From positions 74,946,053 to 75,010,052 of the forward strand of contig OY720344.1 in the NCBI GenBank assembly GCA_963082975.1: DNA of 64,000 nt, written 5' to 3'. The stretch comes from Labia minor. Its lineage: Eukaryota; Arthropoda; Insecta; Dermaptera; Spongiphoridae. Shown piece by piece: positions 1-11,636 of the stretch. Below the pieces are notes generated by a model that was not told the DNA's origin, did not search any database, and was given only the letters and a program-made list of their open reading frames with translations. A program made the translations under genes and the position numbers. The first letter of the stretch is position 1. Each line of letters begins with the position of its first letter.

Positions 1-2
1 AA

Positions 3-2882
3 AAAAGGTCAAATATTGATGAAAAAGATACGAAAGGGATTGAAAAATGGGATCTCCTGGACCAAAAAGCTAAGTCTGATCTAATTTTATCAATAACACC
101 TAGAGAATTAAGGATAGTTAAAAATTTAAATAGCTCAAGTGAAATATGGAATAAATTAAAGGAAACCTTTGAAAGTAAAGGTCCAGCCAAAAAGGCTTAT
201 TTGTTAAAGAAACTAATTTTAAGTAAAATGAATATAAGTGATAATATGGATGACTATTTAAATACATTTTGTGAAATTATAGAAAAATTAAAAGATATTG
301 AATTTATAATAAATGATGAACTATTATGTATAATATTATTATATAGTCTACCAGACGAATATGAAAATTTTAGATGTGCTATAGAAACAAGGGACACTTT
401 GCCATCTTTAGATAATTTAAAAATAAAATTATTGGAAGAGTTTGAATGTCGGGGAAGTCAAGGCGATTCCTCAAATCAAAGTAACTTTATTAAAAATAGA
501 AATAAAAATAGACCTATTAATAAAAATTATAATTTTAAAAATAATCCTTACAAAAATAATTCTTTAAATAAATATAATGAAAATAATAATAATAAATATA
601 ATACGAATAAAAAACATAATTTTTTCAACAGGGATAAAAGGTCAACTGATTATAATAAATTTAGTAATTCAAATAATGAAATTAAAAATAAAATTATATG
701 TTTCCGTTGTAAGGGAGAAGGCCATAAAATTTCTCAATGTCCATCTAAGTCGACTCATATGTTAGCCCTAAAAGTCACTGATGATAAAAATGATTGGATT
801 TTAGATTCTGGCTGTACAAATCACATGATAAATAATAAAGAATTACTGGAAAATATAAGACATCCAAAACTAAGTTGTTTAACACTAGCCGATAACAGTA
901 AAATAAATATTGATTGTATTGGTGATATGATTATTAACATAAATAATAGACAAATTGAATTAACAGATGTACTATATGTTCCCAAATTAAAAACGAATTT
1001 ATTATCTGTCGGGTCATTTACTGATAAGAATTTTGAAGTTTTATTTAAAAATCATAATGCATTTATAACGAATAATGACGAACTAATGTTTACAGCTAAG
1101 AAAAAGGAGAACGGATTATATTATTTAAATGAAAATATTAAAAATAAAGATAAAAATGATTTTTCATATTATTTAAATAAAAATAAATTATCAAAATTAG
1201 ACATATGGCATAAAAGATACGGACATTTAAATGAAAGAGATTTAAAACTAATAACCAAATCAGATCAAGTTTTCGGTTTAGACCAAAGTATATTAAATGA
1301 AAATTTAAATAATTGTGAAATATGCATTAAAGGAAAATTATCTCAAACACCTTTTAAAAATTCAAATTCACAGAAAAATTTAGAAATATTGGAAATAATC
1401 CATACAGATATTTGTGGACCATTTAGAACCACGTCTATCGGTGGAAATAAATATTTCATTACTTTTATAGACGAAGCAAGCAGATATTGCGAAGTTAAAT
1501 TTCTAAAATACAAAAGTCAAGCTTTTGAAGCATTTATTGAATATAAAAATTATATTGAAAACATGACAGATAAAAGGATTAAATATTTGCAATCAGATAA
1601 TGGAAAAGAATACATTAATAATAGATTTAATAATTTTTTAAAAAAATCAGGAATTAAGCGAAGATTAACAGTTCCTTATACGCCCCAACAAAATGGATTA
1701 TCTGAACGTATGAACAAGACTCTATTGGAGATGACGAGATGTATGTTAATACAAGCAAATCTAGAACATTCCTTTTGGGCAGAAGCAGTAATAACTGCAT
1801 GTTATTTGAGGAACAGAAGCCCAACATCATCTTTAAAAGGACAAATACCTTATAACATCCTTACAAACAAAAAATTTAATGTCTCACATTTAAGAACTTT
1901 TGGTATGAGAGTACATTTTTTAAATAAAAATAATAAAAATAAATTAAATTCAAGAACAATTGAAGGAATTTTTATAGGTTATTGCGAGGAAAGCAAAGCT
2001 TATAGAGTATATGATCCCATGACCAGAAGGGTACATATTACTCGAGATATTAAATTTATAAACGAATTTCATAATAAAAATGGAGATAATTTAAAATTTA
2101 ATGATTTATTAGAAGAAAATTCAAAATACAACAGCTTGGACATAATGATTGATAAACATAATGATGATGCATCTTTAGAAAGTGATATAGACGAAAATAA
2201 CATTGACCAACAGAGAGGAAGAGGACGTCCTAAAATGATTAAAAGTGGAAATAGGGGAAGACCCAGAAAAGTCTATCAATACAAAAAATCCGAAAGTGAA
2301 AATGATGAAGAAACAATTCCCAGCTCTAGAGACAGTGATGTCTTAAGTTCAGAAGATGAACTCTCGATAGAAACGACCGAAGGAGAGGTCCAAGGACTTA
2401 ATGTAGAACTGAAAATTAAAGATGCACTATTGCAAGAAGACTCGAACTTATGGAAAACAGCCATGAGGAAAGAAATGATTACATTAATTAAAAACGATAC
2501 TTGGACAATGGTCAGGAAACACGAAAATCAAAATATAGTGGGTAGTCGTTTTGTCTTAACGACCAAAAATGATAATACTAAAAAGGCCAGGTTAGTCGCC
2601 AAGGGATATAGCCAAACTTATTCTATAGATTATTTTGATACTTATTCACCTGTCGCCAGAATGAGCAGCGTGAGGACACTAATGGCTAAGTCTATAGAAG
2701 AAAAGTGGTACATTGAACAAATGGACGTGGAGGCAGCATATTTAAATGGTGAACTGGAAGAGAACATTTACATGGAATGTCCTGAAGGGTTTAACGACAT
2801 ATTGAAAGATTTAGTCGAAAATGAAAATGAAAATATAAAGAAGATTGCAAAACAATTTCAACTCCGATTGAGAAAAATTTGA
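3..2882 (+). pseudogene. Copia gag-pol, 5' part: gag, protease, integrase, start of RT
   Basis: The frame is open from base 3, so the true start lies left of the window. In order it shows the Copia gag domain (to about base 450), an Asn/Lys-rich linker, a CCHC zinc knuckle (CFRCKGEGHKISQC, about 702-743), the protease motif DSGCTNH (about 804-824), an integrase zinc-binding region (WHKRYGHLN, later CEICIKGK), and the integrase core with HTDICGPF, SDNGKEY and GLSERMN, which supply the catalytic D, D and E. The reverse transcriptase starts at about 2430 and runs through ARLVAKGYSQ, DYFDTYSPVAR and MDVEAAYLNGELEENIY to CPEGF. It then breaks before the LKKSLYGLKQ-type and YVDD motifs. The last residues before the stop are out of frame with the family. 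A gag-pol polyprotein normally gives particle coat, protease, integrase and polymerase; this copy lacks the polymerase active site. Confidence 0.93.
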
Positions 2883-3586
2883 AATTGCATAAATCCGAAA
2901 ATAAAGAAAACTTAAATAAATATCCTTATCAATCATTAATAGGATCATTGAATTATATATCAATCAGCACAAGACCAGATATAACGTATGCGGTGAACTT
3001 TTTAAGTCAATTTAACAACTGTTACGATAAAGAACATTTCATAGCGGCAAAAAGAGTTTTAAGGTACTTAAAAGGATCCAAAAATATTGGTTTAAAATTT
3101 GACGGGTCGAGTACTCCATTATGTGGATATGTTGATTCTGATTGGGGGAACTCAATAATAGATCGAAAATCCATAACAGGTTACGCTTTTACGTTTAAAG
3201 GGGGTGTGATCCAATGGAACTCCAAAAAGCAGAACACAGTCGCACTCTCAAGCACGGAGGCAGAGTACATGGCTATGGGCGAAGCAGCCAAAGAAGCCAT
3301 ATATTTGCAAAATTTTCTAAAAGAAATAAATATCGAGAAAAATAATAAATGCACGACAATATATTGTGATAACCAAGGTGCTAAGTTCATTGCAGAAAAC
3401 AATGCTTATAAAAATAGAACTAAACATATTGACATTAAACATCATTTTATAAAAAATCTAATAAAAGAAAATAGAATAAAATTAAAGTATTTAAGCACTG
3501 AAAATATGCCTGCTGATTTTCTCACGAAAACCGTCTCAAAGGTCAAGCTAGAAGATTGTATGAGAAGACTCAAGCAAATGAATTAA
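2831..3586 (+). pseudogene. Copia pol, 3' part: end of RT linker and RNase H
   Basis: This part is one frame away from the upstream pol. It opens after a stop at 2828-2830 and picks up the family sequence at the STPIEKNLKL motif, just before YPYQSLIGSLNYIS and RPDITYAVNFLSQF. The RNase H domain follows: GYVDSDWGNS (first acidic residue), SITGYAF, WNSKKQNTVALSSTEAEYMA (catalytic E region), YCDNQGA (third acidic residue) and the TKHIDIKHHFIK tail. The usual acidic residues are all present. It ends at a normal C terminus 63 bp before the polypurine tract. Its own start is not natural: the reading frame appears fused to the upstream part by the deletion. It could be expressed only by frameshift or internal initiation. 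Confidence 0.9.
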
Positions 3587-3658
3587 TTAAAAAAAAAAAA
3601 ATGTTTATATTGTAAAATTGTATTTATTTATTTTTTAATTATTCACTTGAAGGGGGTG

Positions 3659-3807
3659 TGTTAAAGTATATTAAAGTTGGTAACCCTGCACCTTCTTACC
3701 TGTATATATATTTATAGTATGACCTTAGAGTAAATGTTCACCTTGTATTAAAAACACATTCAAACTCGAACAGTGCATTTTCATTAAACAAATTTAAAAC
3801 TCCAACA
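3659..3807 (+). repeat. Copia 3' LTR with polypurine tract just upstream
   Basis: A purine run GAAGGGGG ends at 3656, followed by a block that starts TGTTAAAG and ends CCAACA, giving inverted TGTT/AACA ends and a length of about 149 bp. A TATA-like run lies near 3703. The 5' LTR is outside the window, so the boundaries rest on the terminal motif and the polypurine tract only; the start could be 3657. Confidence 0.6.
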
Positions 3808-5048
3808 AAAACTGCACTCATTGACAGAAGAATAGATTAAATATATCTAAAATCGTTTCAGTGGTCAGGAATCTTAAGATTACATTTTAAAATTTACTTA
3901 TAGGAGCCAGAAAATAAATGTCAGTCGTCTTTTTGAATTTTCAAAGGTGAAAATATTCATTAACTTTGAAAAGTGGTTGAATGTTTAATAATCTATAGAA
4001 TAATAAATTTGATAATTCCATGATATTTATTTACAAAACGATTACGATGTTTTCATTTTTAATTATATTTTTATTTTTAAAATTAAATCCTTGATTTTTT
4101 GTTTGTTTAAATATTAAAAAGGATATTTTTTTAAATGTTAATGACAGAGAAAAAAATCTATTTGTGTTGGTTATTTATATTATTTATTATAATTAATTAT
4201 AAATTTTTAGTATGACAAAGTATATCCATATTAAATAAATTAGAAAATTCTCTATTCAATGAAACAATACTATTAAATGAAGCAGTATGAAATTTATTCG
4301 GATAACACACACTTTGACTCTCTCTAAATATTATACAAAAAGCTTTTCATCAAGAACAATCAGTCAAATTAATTTCATAAATTAAATAATTATTTATTCC
4401 ATTATTGTGAGATAATTGGTTTTCAACTTTAGATTCCTCCTTGCTGGGAATTTAAATCGAAATGCTCTTAAAAACAAAAGCTTATTGAAATATTCGCCAT
4501 ATTCTTCACTCATCTTTTAAATATTTTATTTAATTTTTTTTTCACAGAACCAAAAAAAATTTTAATTGTATTTTTATAGTTTTGATTCATTTTCCAAATC
4601 ATCTTGATTTAATTTTTATAAAAGTTATTGAGGAAAAAGATTTTTATATAAAGTATTAATATAAATATTTAAGTAAGAAGAATGAAGAAAATCTTTATTT
4701 GCCAATGTAAAAATGGACCTATTCTAATTTTGTTGATTTTAGGGTAATTATTAGAGTATTTCAAAATTTAAAGTCATTAAAGGAAAAAATAGTATGGAAA
4801 TATAATCGATTATTTTCTCATGTGATAATTTTAAATTTAATTTATATTTTTTTGATCTTGCCAACTTAATCATATATCTATTTTATCTTGTAAAATAAAC
4901 TAAAAGTCTTATTATACTTTTTCAAAAAATAAAAACATAAATTTAAATATCATAAACATTATTTCGATTATTTTCATTTGATTTAATATAAGTTTTTATT
5001 TTTTTATTAATATGTAGTTATACATAAATAATAAATGCAATTAATTAC
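3808..5048. other. No gene seen; AT-rich spacer
   Basis: Both strands are full of stops and the base composition is very AT-rich. No repeats or exon-like windows stand out. It could be intron of the minus-strand exon candidate at 5049-5142. Confidence 0.5.
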
Positions 5049-5142
5049 CAAAAAAGATAAGACCCACAGTGGTGTGGGGCTCTTCTTGCGTTTCTTGGAA
5101 TTCATCCAGGGTCTCATTGGTTAAATTATCCATTGTGAATAC
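5049..5142 (-). CDS. Possible first coding exon of an unidentified host gene
   Basis: On the minus strand a pyrimidine-rich tract ending TTGTTACAG precedes a 94-bp block that ends at a GTAATT donor. An ATG nine bases in (5133-5131) opens 28 codons: an acidic stretch with two overlapping N-glycosylation-type sites (NLT, NET) and then VGLIFF, possibly the start of a membrane segment. The block is clearly richer in GC than its flanks. I do not recognise the protein. The next exon would lie at lower coordinates, probably beyond the Copia insertion. It could also be a transposon remnant. Confidence 0.4.
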
Positions 5143-5270
5143 CTGTAACAAAGATAAAATACCATTCTTTAAATTATATTTTTTAAAGCTTCTTTCGTAT
5201 TTTAATAATTGTCTTAAATATTTCCTTATTTGATAAAATTGTTAACTAATTATAATGATATACATATATA

Positions 5271-6152
5271 CGATGTATGACAATAAAGTAATGAGACTGA
5301 TTATATTGCCGCGATTGTGATAACCCTGCGACTTTGAAATTTCATTTCCCTTCTCCCGGCATCCTTCCCCTATCCATTGATATATTTGTTATCGTTCTAG
5401 CTTGTTTAGTTCGCCTGTTGTGTCGTGTTGAGTAAACGTGTGTTCGTGGTGCTCGTAATGGAAAAACGAAATCAAGAGCAACGCGTCGCGATAAAATTTT
5501 GCGCCAAATTGGGCGAAACAGCTTCGGAAACGTACGCTAAAATTGTAAAAGTGCATGGTGATAGTGGTCTTAGTCGTGCCCAGGTGTTTCGATGGCATAA
5601 AGAGTTTAAGGAGGGGCGTGAAAGTCGAAGTTGAAAACGATGATTATTGCCTTTATGATAGCCCTGGAATCGTTCACAAAGAATTTGTTCCGCCAGGGCA
5701 AACCTTAAATCAAGTCTACTATCGTCAAGTACTCGAAAGATAGCGAAAACGAGTCAACAGGGTGCGCCCAGACATCGTTCGTAACTGGATCCTTCATCAC
5801 GACAACGCGCCGTGCCACACCAACCTCAGCGTGTCCCAATATTTGGCCTCTAAAGGGATCGCCATGTTGCAAAAACCGTCATATTCGCCCGATATGTCAC
5901 CATGTGACTTTTTTTTGTTCCCTAGAACAAAATGGGTGGTCAAAGGAACCCATTTTGAGTCCATTGAGGACATCCAGGCGGCCGCGACGAGGGTAAAACG
6001 TTTCAGAAATGTTACTAAGCATGGAAAACGCGCTGGAATCGTTATATAGCTGCCCAAGGGGACTACTTTGAAGGGGATGGCAGAGTTGTAGAATAATTTT
6101 GAAATATACGGTTTTTATGGAATCAGTCTCATTACTTAATTGTCACACCTCG
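5271..6152 (+). mobile_element. mariner-family DNA transposon, non-autonomous
   Basis: The ends are inverted repeats sharing TAAGTAATGAGACTGATT-like sequence (left end CGATGTATGACAAT, right end CGAGGTGTGACAAT when reversed) and are flanked by TA on both sides. The 882-bp length is short for a full element of about 1.3 kb and agrees with the central deletion in the transposase. Confidence 0.9.
5458..6091 (+). pseudogene. mariner transposase, centrally deleted and frameshifted
   Basis: The ATG at 5458 starts MEKRNQEQRVAIKFCAKLGE, followed by a helix-turn-helix part ending SRAQVFRWHKEFKEGRES, the usual N-terminal DNA-binding half. The middle, with the first catalytic Asp, is missing. A second frame resumes with KEFVPPGQT, has an in-frame stop after QVLER, then continues through ILHHDNAPCHT and YSPDMSPCDFFLFP, the second and third catalytic Asp positions of a DD34D mariner. 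A last shift near 6000 leads to the C-terminal tail. The enzyme would cut and paste at TA sites; this copy is dead. GTG and TTG starts upstream of 5458 are not needed. Confidence 0.9.
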
Positions 6153-8513
6153 TATATATTCATTTTTTAATTAAATAACAATTTTATAATTAATTAATAT
6201 CTAATAATATTTCATCAAAAAAACAAAAACAAAACAAAATCAATTAAATAAAATAAAAAAAAAATATAAAATATTTTTAACTTTATAATGAAACATATTG
6301 CTGTTACAATTTTATAAAATGATAAATTAATTATTGTTATTATTTATTTCTCTAGTAACTACAAAATATTCAACTAGAAACTAGTTTAGGAATTATTATT
6401 TATTATTAAAATAACATTACAATGATAGATGTCTACTAAATTGTTTATTATTAATTATTCTATACAATTATATAGTTTTTAATTAATTAATTAAATAAAT
6501 GCTATTTTTTCTTAAACAATTGTGCAGCCAAATAAATATTTTCTAAATATTTACTATGGCTACCCATCTTAAATATATGTATATTGTGTATCTTATTCAC
6601 CTTATATATGAATATATAGTGTTACTTTGCTGTGTGGTCTAAAATGTAAAATTTAACGATTTTACAAGATCCTCTAGTAACCCATATTATTATATCTCTC
6701 ATATAATTTTAAATTGTATGTACTATTATTTTATTAAACAATTGTACTACATTATGATAAAATTAATTCTATTTTTTTAAAAGTATTGATCTATTTTATA
6801 TTGAATTCTCTTAATTTTCTAAATTACAAATAAATTACTAGCCTTAAAATTATATGTGATATGTATAATATACAGTATTTTGTACATATTATAAATAGTA
6901 AATTAAATACAATTAATTTTAAATTTGTTTTTCAATTATATTTGATTGCTGAATTTTTTCAGAAAACATCTTTCAAAAAATTTATCTCAGTTTTGAATTC
7001 TTGTCTACATTTATCATTTTTCCATTTTAATATATACTATATATATACATAATATTTCATTTATATATTAGATTTTAATTAAGATTCAATTGACAAAGTT
7101 AGTGACAACCGTTTGACGTATGTCAATGGATAGAAACGACATTCACAAGTCGAAAACCATCGTCTTAATAAATGTATCTTGATAAAATTTAATTTCTTTC
7201 ATTTCCTTATTATTGATAAAGTAAAAAAAGACATTAAACGGAAGTAAAAAGAGAACAAGAAAAAAGGAAAGATAAGATGAAAAGAAAAAAAATCAACGGT
7301 TAAAGTAATTTAATTAATCGATTGTTCCTCAATCGAAATTAAAAAAAATACTATACTAGTATTTGCCTAAGAATGTTTTTTATTATTATTGATGGATTTG
7401 AACTCATATAATCATTCAAAGCTTTTTATTGTCGCTCGTATTATATGGATTTGTGATCGTTAATGGCTTATGAACCTTATTCTCCAAACTTAGCCCCAAG
7501 CGAGTTTCAACATAAACCACATAAACAAAGATCGTTGAAAACCAATATTTCAATAAGATTGAGAAAAATAAAATTATAAATTATACTTTGCCTATTTCAA
7601 AGTAAGAAAATAAAATATAATATATAGTTCATATGTTTATATCTATGAATATATAATTAGAAACAATTTAAATATTTAGTTAAGCAATTCAATTGCAGAT
7701 ATCCCTGAAACAAAATAAAATAAATTTAATCAATCTTTCTGAACTTTGTTAATTATTTTATTATTAATTATACAATTATTATTTATTAAAAAATTAAATT
7801 TATTATTATATTATAAATGTTAAAAATGTAACAACATTTTCTATAAATTCTTTTAATAAAATAAAATAAATGCGAATATTATCCAGGTTAGTAGGATAAT
7901 TCATTGGTAGATAAATGAATATGCGATGCAAATAGGTTATAGCCTAAATTGTCCCTTTCAATTTCTAGTCATTGTTGGGCGTGGCAAAGATGAAATCATA
8001 ATATAGTCACTAGATTTACATAAATTTAATTAATATGGAAATATTACATTTTCAAACATTTCTAATACGGCATCTGGTGAAGGTCAGGTGGTTTGGGCTC
8101 ACCTTTGAAAATGGATATCAACTAATTCAATCTAACTTGTTTTACTTGGGATAACAATAAAGTATGTAATATAAGCAATAAAATTATGCGGTACTTGAAT
8201 TGTAAGATCGATCTTAATAATTAAAAAAAATTGTAAAATAGTTTAAATTTGTTTTTTCCATTTATAATTTTTTATTTTTTAATTATTTATTACTATAAAT
8301 ACTAATCCTATAATAAAAAGTCTTATCATATAACTAGGACCTTAAACTTAAACTTAAAAGATAGACTCTTGATTATACAGGACGTATCCTAAGTACATGA
8401 GTAATATGTAATACAATCAATATCTTTAACTTTAATAGTAAGACTTATAGGAGTACTTTGATCTAATATTTAAATTAATACTTAATTGTCTACCTTTTAA
8501 TAATAAAAATACG
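6153..8513. other. No gene seen; AT-rich spacer
   Basis: Apart from scattered (TA)n and A-runs I see no coding, RNA or clear repeat signal. The short frame at 6861-7052 is stop-poor by composition only. The patch 7900-8150 is slightly richer in GC but shows no consistent frame. Confidence 0.5.
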
Positions 8514-8515
8514 TA

Positions 8516-8876
8516 GGGTAACGCATACAGTCATTGGCTCCCTTAAGCAACACCTAGCAGTCTTTAATGCATATGTGTGCAAATTGCGGAACAATCTGTG
8601 TCAAATTAGGTTTGCAGAACATAGATACTATGAGCATTTTGATGAATAAAAAAAAAAATCATTTTGTCATGACATTTTCAATAAGCACCTTTTTAAAAAA
8701 AAATCCTAAAAAATACAGTTATTGGCCCCCTCTTATAGTTATCGGCCTAGGAATTCTATAGTGATTATACAACCATACAACCATACAACAAACGATTACA
8801 TAATTCTCTTATTATTTGAGTTTTAGTGATAGGGCGCCAATGAATGGCTCGGGGCCAACTACTGTATACTTTACCC
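8516..8876. mobile_element. Tc1/mariner-like MITE, 361 bp
   Basis: The left end begins GGGTAACGCATACAGT and the right end, reversed, begins GGGTAAAGTATACAGT; both continue into TTGGC. TA dinucleotides flank both ends (8514-8515 and 8877-8878). Internal sequence repeats the TTGGCC theme and encodes nothing. Confidence 0.7.
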
Positions 8877-9061
8877 TATTATTATTATAAAGGATAAAGG
8901 CTCAAGTTCACACATGACACTCATAACTTTTTGTCACTTTGAACTTTAATTTCAGACGGACTTCTCATTTAAAACTGCTTATGTTCTGCTGAGAAATTAG
9001 TTTTAGGTTCAAGGAATAAAAGGTTCTGTTTATAAGGTTCTTATTACACAAAAAAAATGTA

Positions 9062-9372
9062 TTAACAAAAATTAAAAAAATGAACAATTTTCCAGTGTTT
9101 GACACTTAAAGTTCCTGTCTTTGACAATGCATCTCTAATGATCAAAAACTGACCAGAATCGAAAGTTTTATCTTTTAAAACTGAACAGTTGTCTTTTACT
9201 TGCCTGGCAAGGAGGAGAAATATGGAAAACAATGTGACACTAAGAAGTGAACAGCGAATTTTCGAGTCCAAGCCATTTCCTCAGTCATCCGGTTGATACC
9301 ATCGAAGACATCGACACGCTTTCTTCTTCCAATTTTGGTCAAAATTTTCCGAGAATGACTTTTTTTGAGGGG
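9062..9372 (-). pseudogene. Unidentified frameshifted coding remnant
   Basis: One minus frame is open from 9372 to 9199 and carries the stretches RRKRVDVFDGINRMTEEMAW and FAVHFLVSHCFPYF. A second, overlapping frame runs from 9271 to 9062 and carries KDNCSVLKDKTFDSGQF and TGTLSVKHWKIVHF. Both have balanced codon use unlike the AT-rich flanks, so one ancestral protein broken by a single shift near 9200 is the simplest reading. I do not recognise it; it may be an old transposase or a host pseudogene. No splice signals are obvious. Confidence 0.35.
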
Positions 9373-10910
9373 TTAAAAATCATATAAATTCTTCATTATA
9401 TGAAAACAAATATAAAGAAATAAATTTCTATAGGTCACTTTTATAACCCTTTATCCTCCTTCAAGGGTCTCTAAGAAAATAGCACGTTAGTTTGTAACTT
9501 TTTTATTCTTAAAAGCCTTCAATAATTGTGTTAGTTAGTTGGCCATTACAGTTGGCAGGTATATTTTGCCTAAATTTATGACACACAACATACCAAAAAT
9601 ATATTAGAGCCTCATATAGAAAGGATTTTTAACCAATTGTCATATACTGGTTCACTGGCATTGCCTGTGCCTTTATATATATATAGAGAGAGATAGATAG
9701 ATAGATAGATACGATTAGTAGATAGTAAGATAGATATTTTTTTAATTTTTTTTTCTCGTTCATTCCGAATAATCAAGAATTCTTTGTTTATTTAGTTACC
9801 AATCTTTGATTTAACATCCCCTTTTGGAGATAAATCGTCAACAGTTTTCGCCCTAATTTTTCTAAAATGTGCAATAAAACAAAAAATTGTATACCAGAAT
9901 ACTAATTATTACTACATAATTACAATAATAATAAATAAAGAATTTAATACCGATTTTGGTATGTAGTTTTTCAATTAGGGGAAATTGAAAATCAGTGTTA
10001 CACCTTTAGAATGAAAATTTTATTTTATATAGTAAAAATTTCGTGTATGTGCCAATATTTTATTCTCCCATCACTTTTCTATCTTTTTAAAAGATAAAAA
10101 AATATACTACATATTACATAAGAAGGAATTTAGACAATAGAACCTTTTATTTTAAAGTATTGTAAATCGTTTTCAATTTTAATAATTATAAATTAGGACT
10201 TATTGTGTTTTTAAAAGTAACAATTTATGTTAAGTGGCTAAGATTCCTTCTAGTCAAGTTTGAGATTACCAAAAAAAAAAAATTAATTAGAGATTTTTAT
10301 TTAAATTTTCTTTGGAACTAGATAATGGTAAATGGTTGCTGTCACCCTTGATGGATGTTATCTCCACTCCCTTCCTTCCATTCTCAGCCCATTCCATCAA
10401 CATCTCCTAGCCCATTTACATTTAATTGACATCATGGTCACTTCACAAAGAGCTAATGACTTTTAAATTATTTGTCACTCATTGAAATCTTTGAAATTGT
10501 TTCAATGGAACATCTTTTTTTTAATTTCATTTACATTCTAATTTAATCATGTTTGGAAAATAAAAATTCAATCAATAGGATTTTAATATTGATTAAATGA
10601 AAATAGCGTTGTTTAAATATTTATAATCAAATATTTTCTCAATATTTAAGATTAATCTATAGGGATAACAAAAATGTTTCCATTTTAATTATTGGACCTG
10701 GAGAGGAAACTGTGTTTTACAAAACTTGCTCCGATCTATAGCATTTAGGTGGAAGAATGCTTCAAATTATAGTTTGAATGGCACTGAACAAATAAAATTA
10801 AATTACCCCGAATGTTTAAAGTTAAATTAGTCTGATTAAAGATTTATGTATTAAGTTTAATTTTAGTTTAAAATCAATTAAAATCATAAGATAAAATTAA
10901 GTAAGGATAA
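9373..10910. other. No gene seen; contains a GATA microsatellite
   Basis: A mixed (TA)n(GA)n(GATA)n tract lies at about 9677-9712. A pyrimidine-rich stretch with somewhat higher GC lies at 10330-10450 but shows no open frame or splice pair. The rest is AT-rich. Confidence 0.5.
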
Positions 10911-11069
10911 GGTAAAACCGAGATATATTACGCCGTGAGGGTTATGGCGCGTTTTCTTTTTATCGAAAACTATCATTTTGGCATGGGAAAGGCATTCGGG
11001 GACGATAGTAGCCACCTATGCGACCAAATAAAGCGTGTCTACCTTGGTTATAAGCCAACTATCGTGTAA
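10911..11069 (+). CDS. Unidentified short open frame or exon
   Basis: The frame is open from 10911, after a stop at 10908-10910, to TAA at 11067-11069. The first ATG (10944) gives 41 residues: MARFLFIENYHFGMGKAF, then GDDSSHLCDQIKRVYLGYKP. Codon use is mixed rather than AT-driven. A GTAAGG at 11065-11070 could be a splice donor just before the stop, so this may be an exon rather than a whole small protein. I do not recognise it. It sits about 300 bp upstream of an LTR-like block and might instead belong to a transposon. Confidence 0.3.
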   Translation, partial: GKTEIYYAVRVMARFLFIENYHFGMGKAFGDDSSHLCDQIKRVYLGYKPTIV

Positions 11070-11420
11070 GGAGGTTTTGTCTACCTTCTTGAGGATCAAC
11101 ACAATTGAAATTTTATCATATATATTTCAAAGGTTCGTAATTTGTTTTGAAATTTTTTTAAGTATATTGTATTCTAATTCTGATTATCTAGATATAAATC
11201 AATAAAATAAGGTGAAAATTTATGTTATTTAAATTAATAATATTTTTTCTTCTTGTACAATTTGTTTTTTTAAATTATTAATGTCTTGCGTGTCATTCTT
11301 TAATGAATTAATATTAAACAAAAGAAAAATTATATATTTTAATAAACACATTATAATAAAAATGTGTATTTTAATTTGTGGCGTCACACAAGGCGTCCCT
11401 ATCAATCATGCTCGAGCTCG

Positions 11421-11485
11421 AAGGCTCAAGAATATTCTAGACGCTACGAGAATATTCCAGAGGCTACGAGAATATTCCAGAAGAA
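11421..11485 (+). promoter_or_regulatory. Cluster of heat-shock elements, three 20-bp repeats
   Basis: Three copies of a 20-bp unit carry GAATATTC in exact 20-bp register (11421-11440, 11441-11460, 11461-11480). GAA-NN-TTC is the inverted pentamer bound by heat shock factor. The third copy extends to GAATATTCCAGAAGAA, four alternating half-sites. The cluster lies about 60 bp upstream of the TATA box, as in heat-inducible promoters. Confidence 0.6.
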
Positions 11486-11540
11486 ATAGCTCCGCCTCCG
11501 GACACGCCCTACAGGGCGGACCAGGGGCAAGCGCTGGTGC

Positions 11541-11549
11541 TATATAAAG
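11541..11549 (+). promoter_or_regulatory. TATA box of the LTR-like block
   Basis: TATATAAAG sits in GC-rich sequence where it would not arise by composition. An initiator-like CAGTCCAGTAACC lies about 30 bp downstream. Confidence 0.6.
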
Positions 11550-11618
11550 CCAGCTCGACAACAGTCCAGTAACCCAGTCCCATCCTCACCATCCTCTCCT
11601 ATACACATGCCCCTAAAT

Positions 11619-11636
11619 TGGTGACCCCGACTTGAT
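11619..11636 (+). other. Primer-binding-site-like sequence
   Basis: TGGTGACCCCGACTTGAT begins with TGG, as a primer site complementary to a tRNA CCA end must, and resembles the GGTGACCCCGAC region found just inside many insect Gypsy elements. The tRNA was not identified. Confidence 0.4.

Larger units (their letters stand above)
1..3807 (+). mobile_element. Ty1/Copia retrotransposon, cut by the left edge and internally deleted
   Basis: The order is gag, zinc knuckle, aspartic protease, integrase, start of reverse transcriptase, RNase H, polypurine tract, LTR; integrase ahead of reverse transcriptase defines Copia. The 5' LTR and gag start lie outside the window. The reverse transcriptase core is missing between about 2830 and 2845, which also shifts the frame, so this copy cannot make its own polymerase. 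Apart from that junction the frames are open over about 3.5 kb, which suggests a young insertion. It has the AT-rich codon use of the surrounding genome. Confidence 0.95.
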
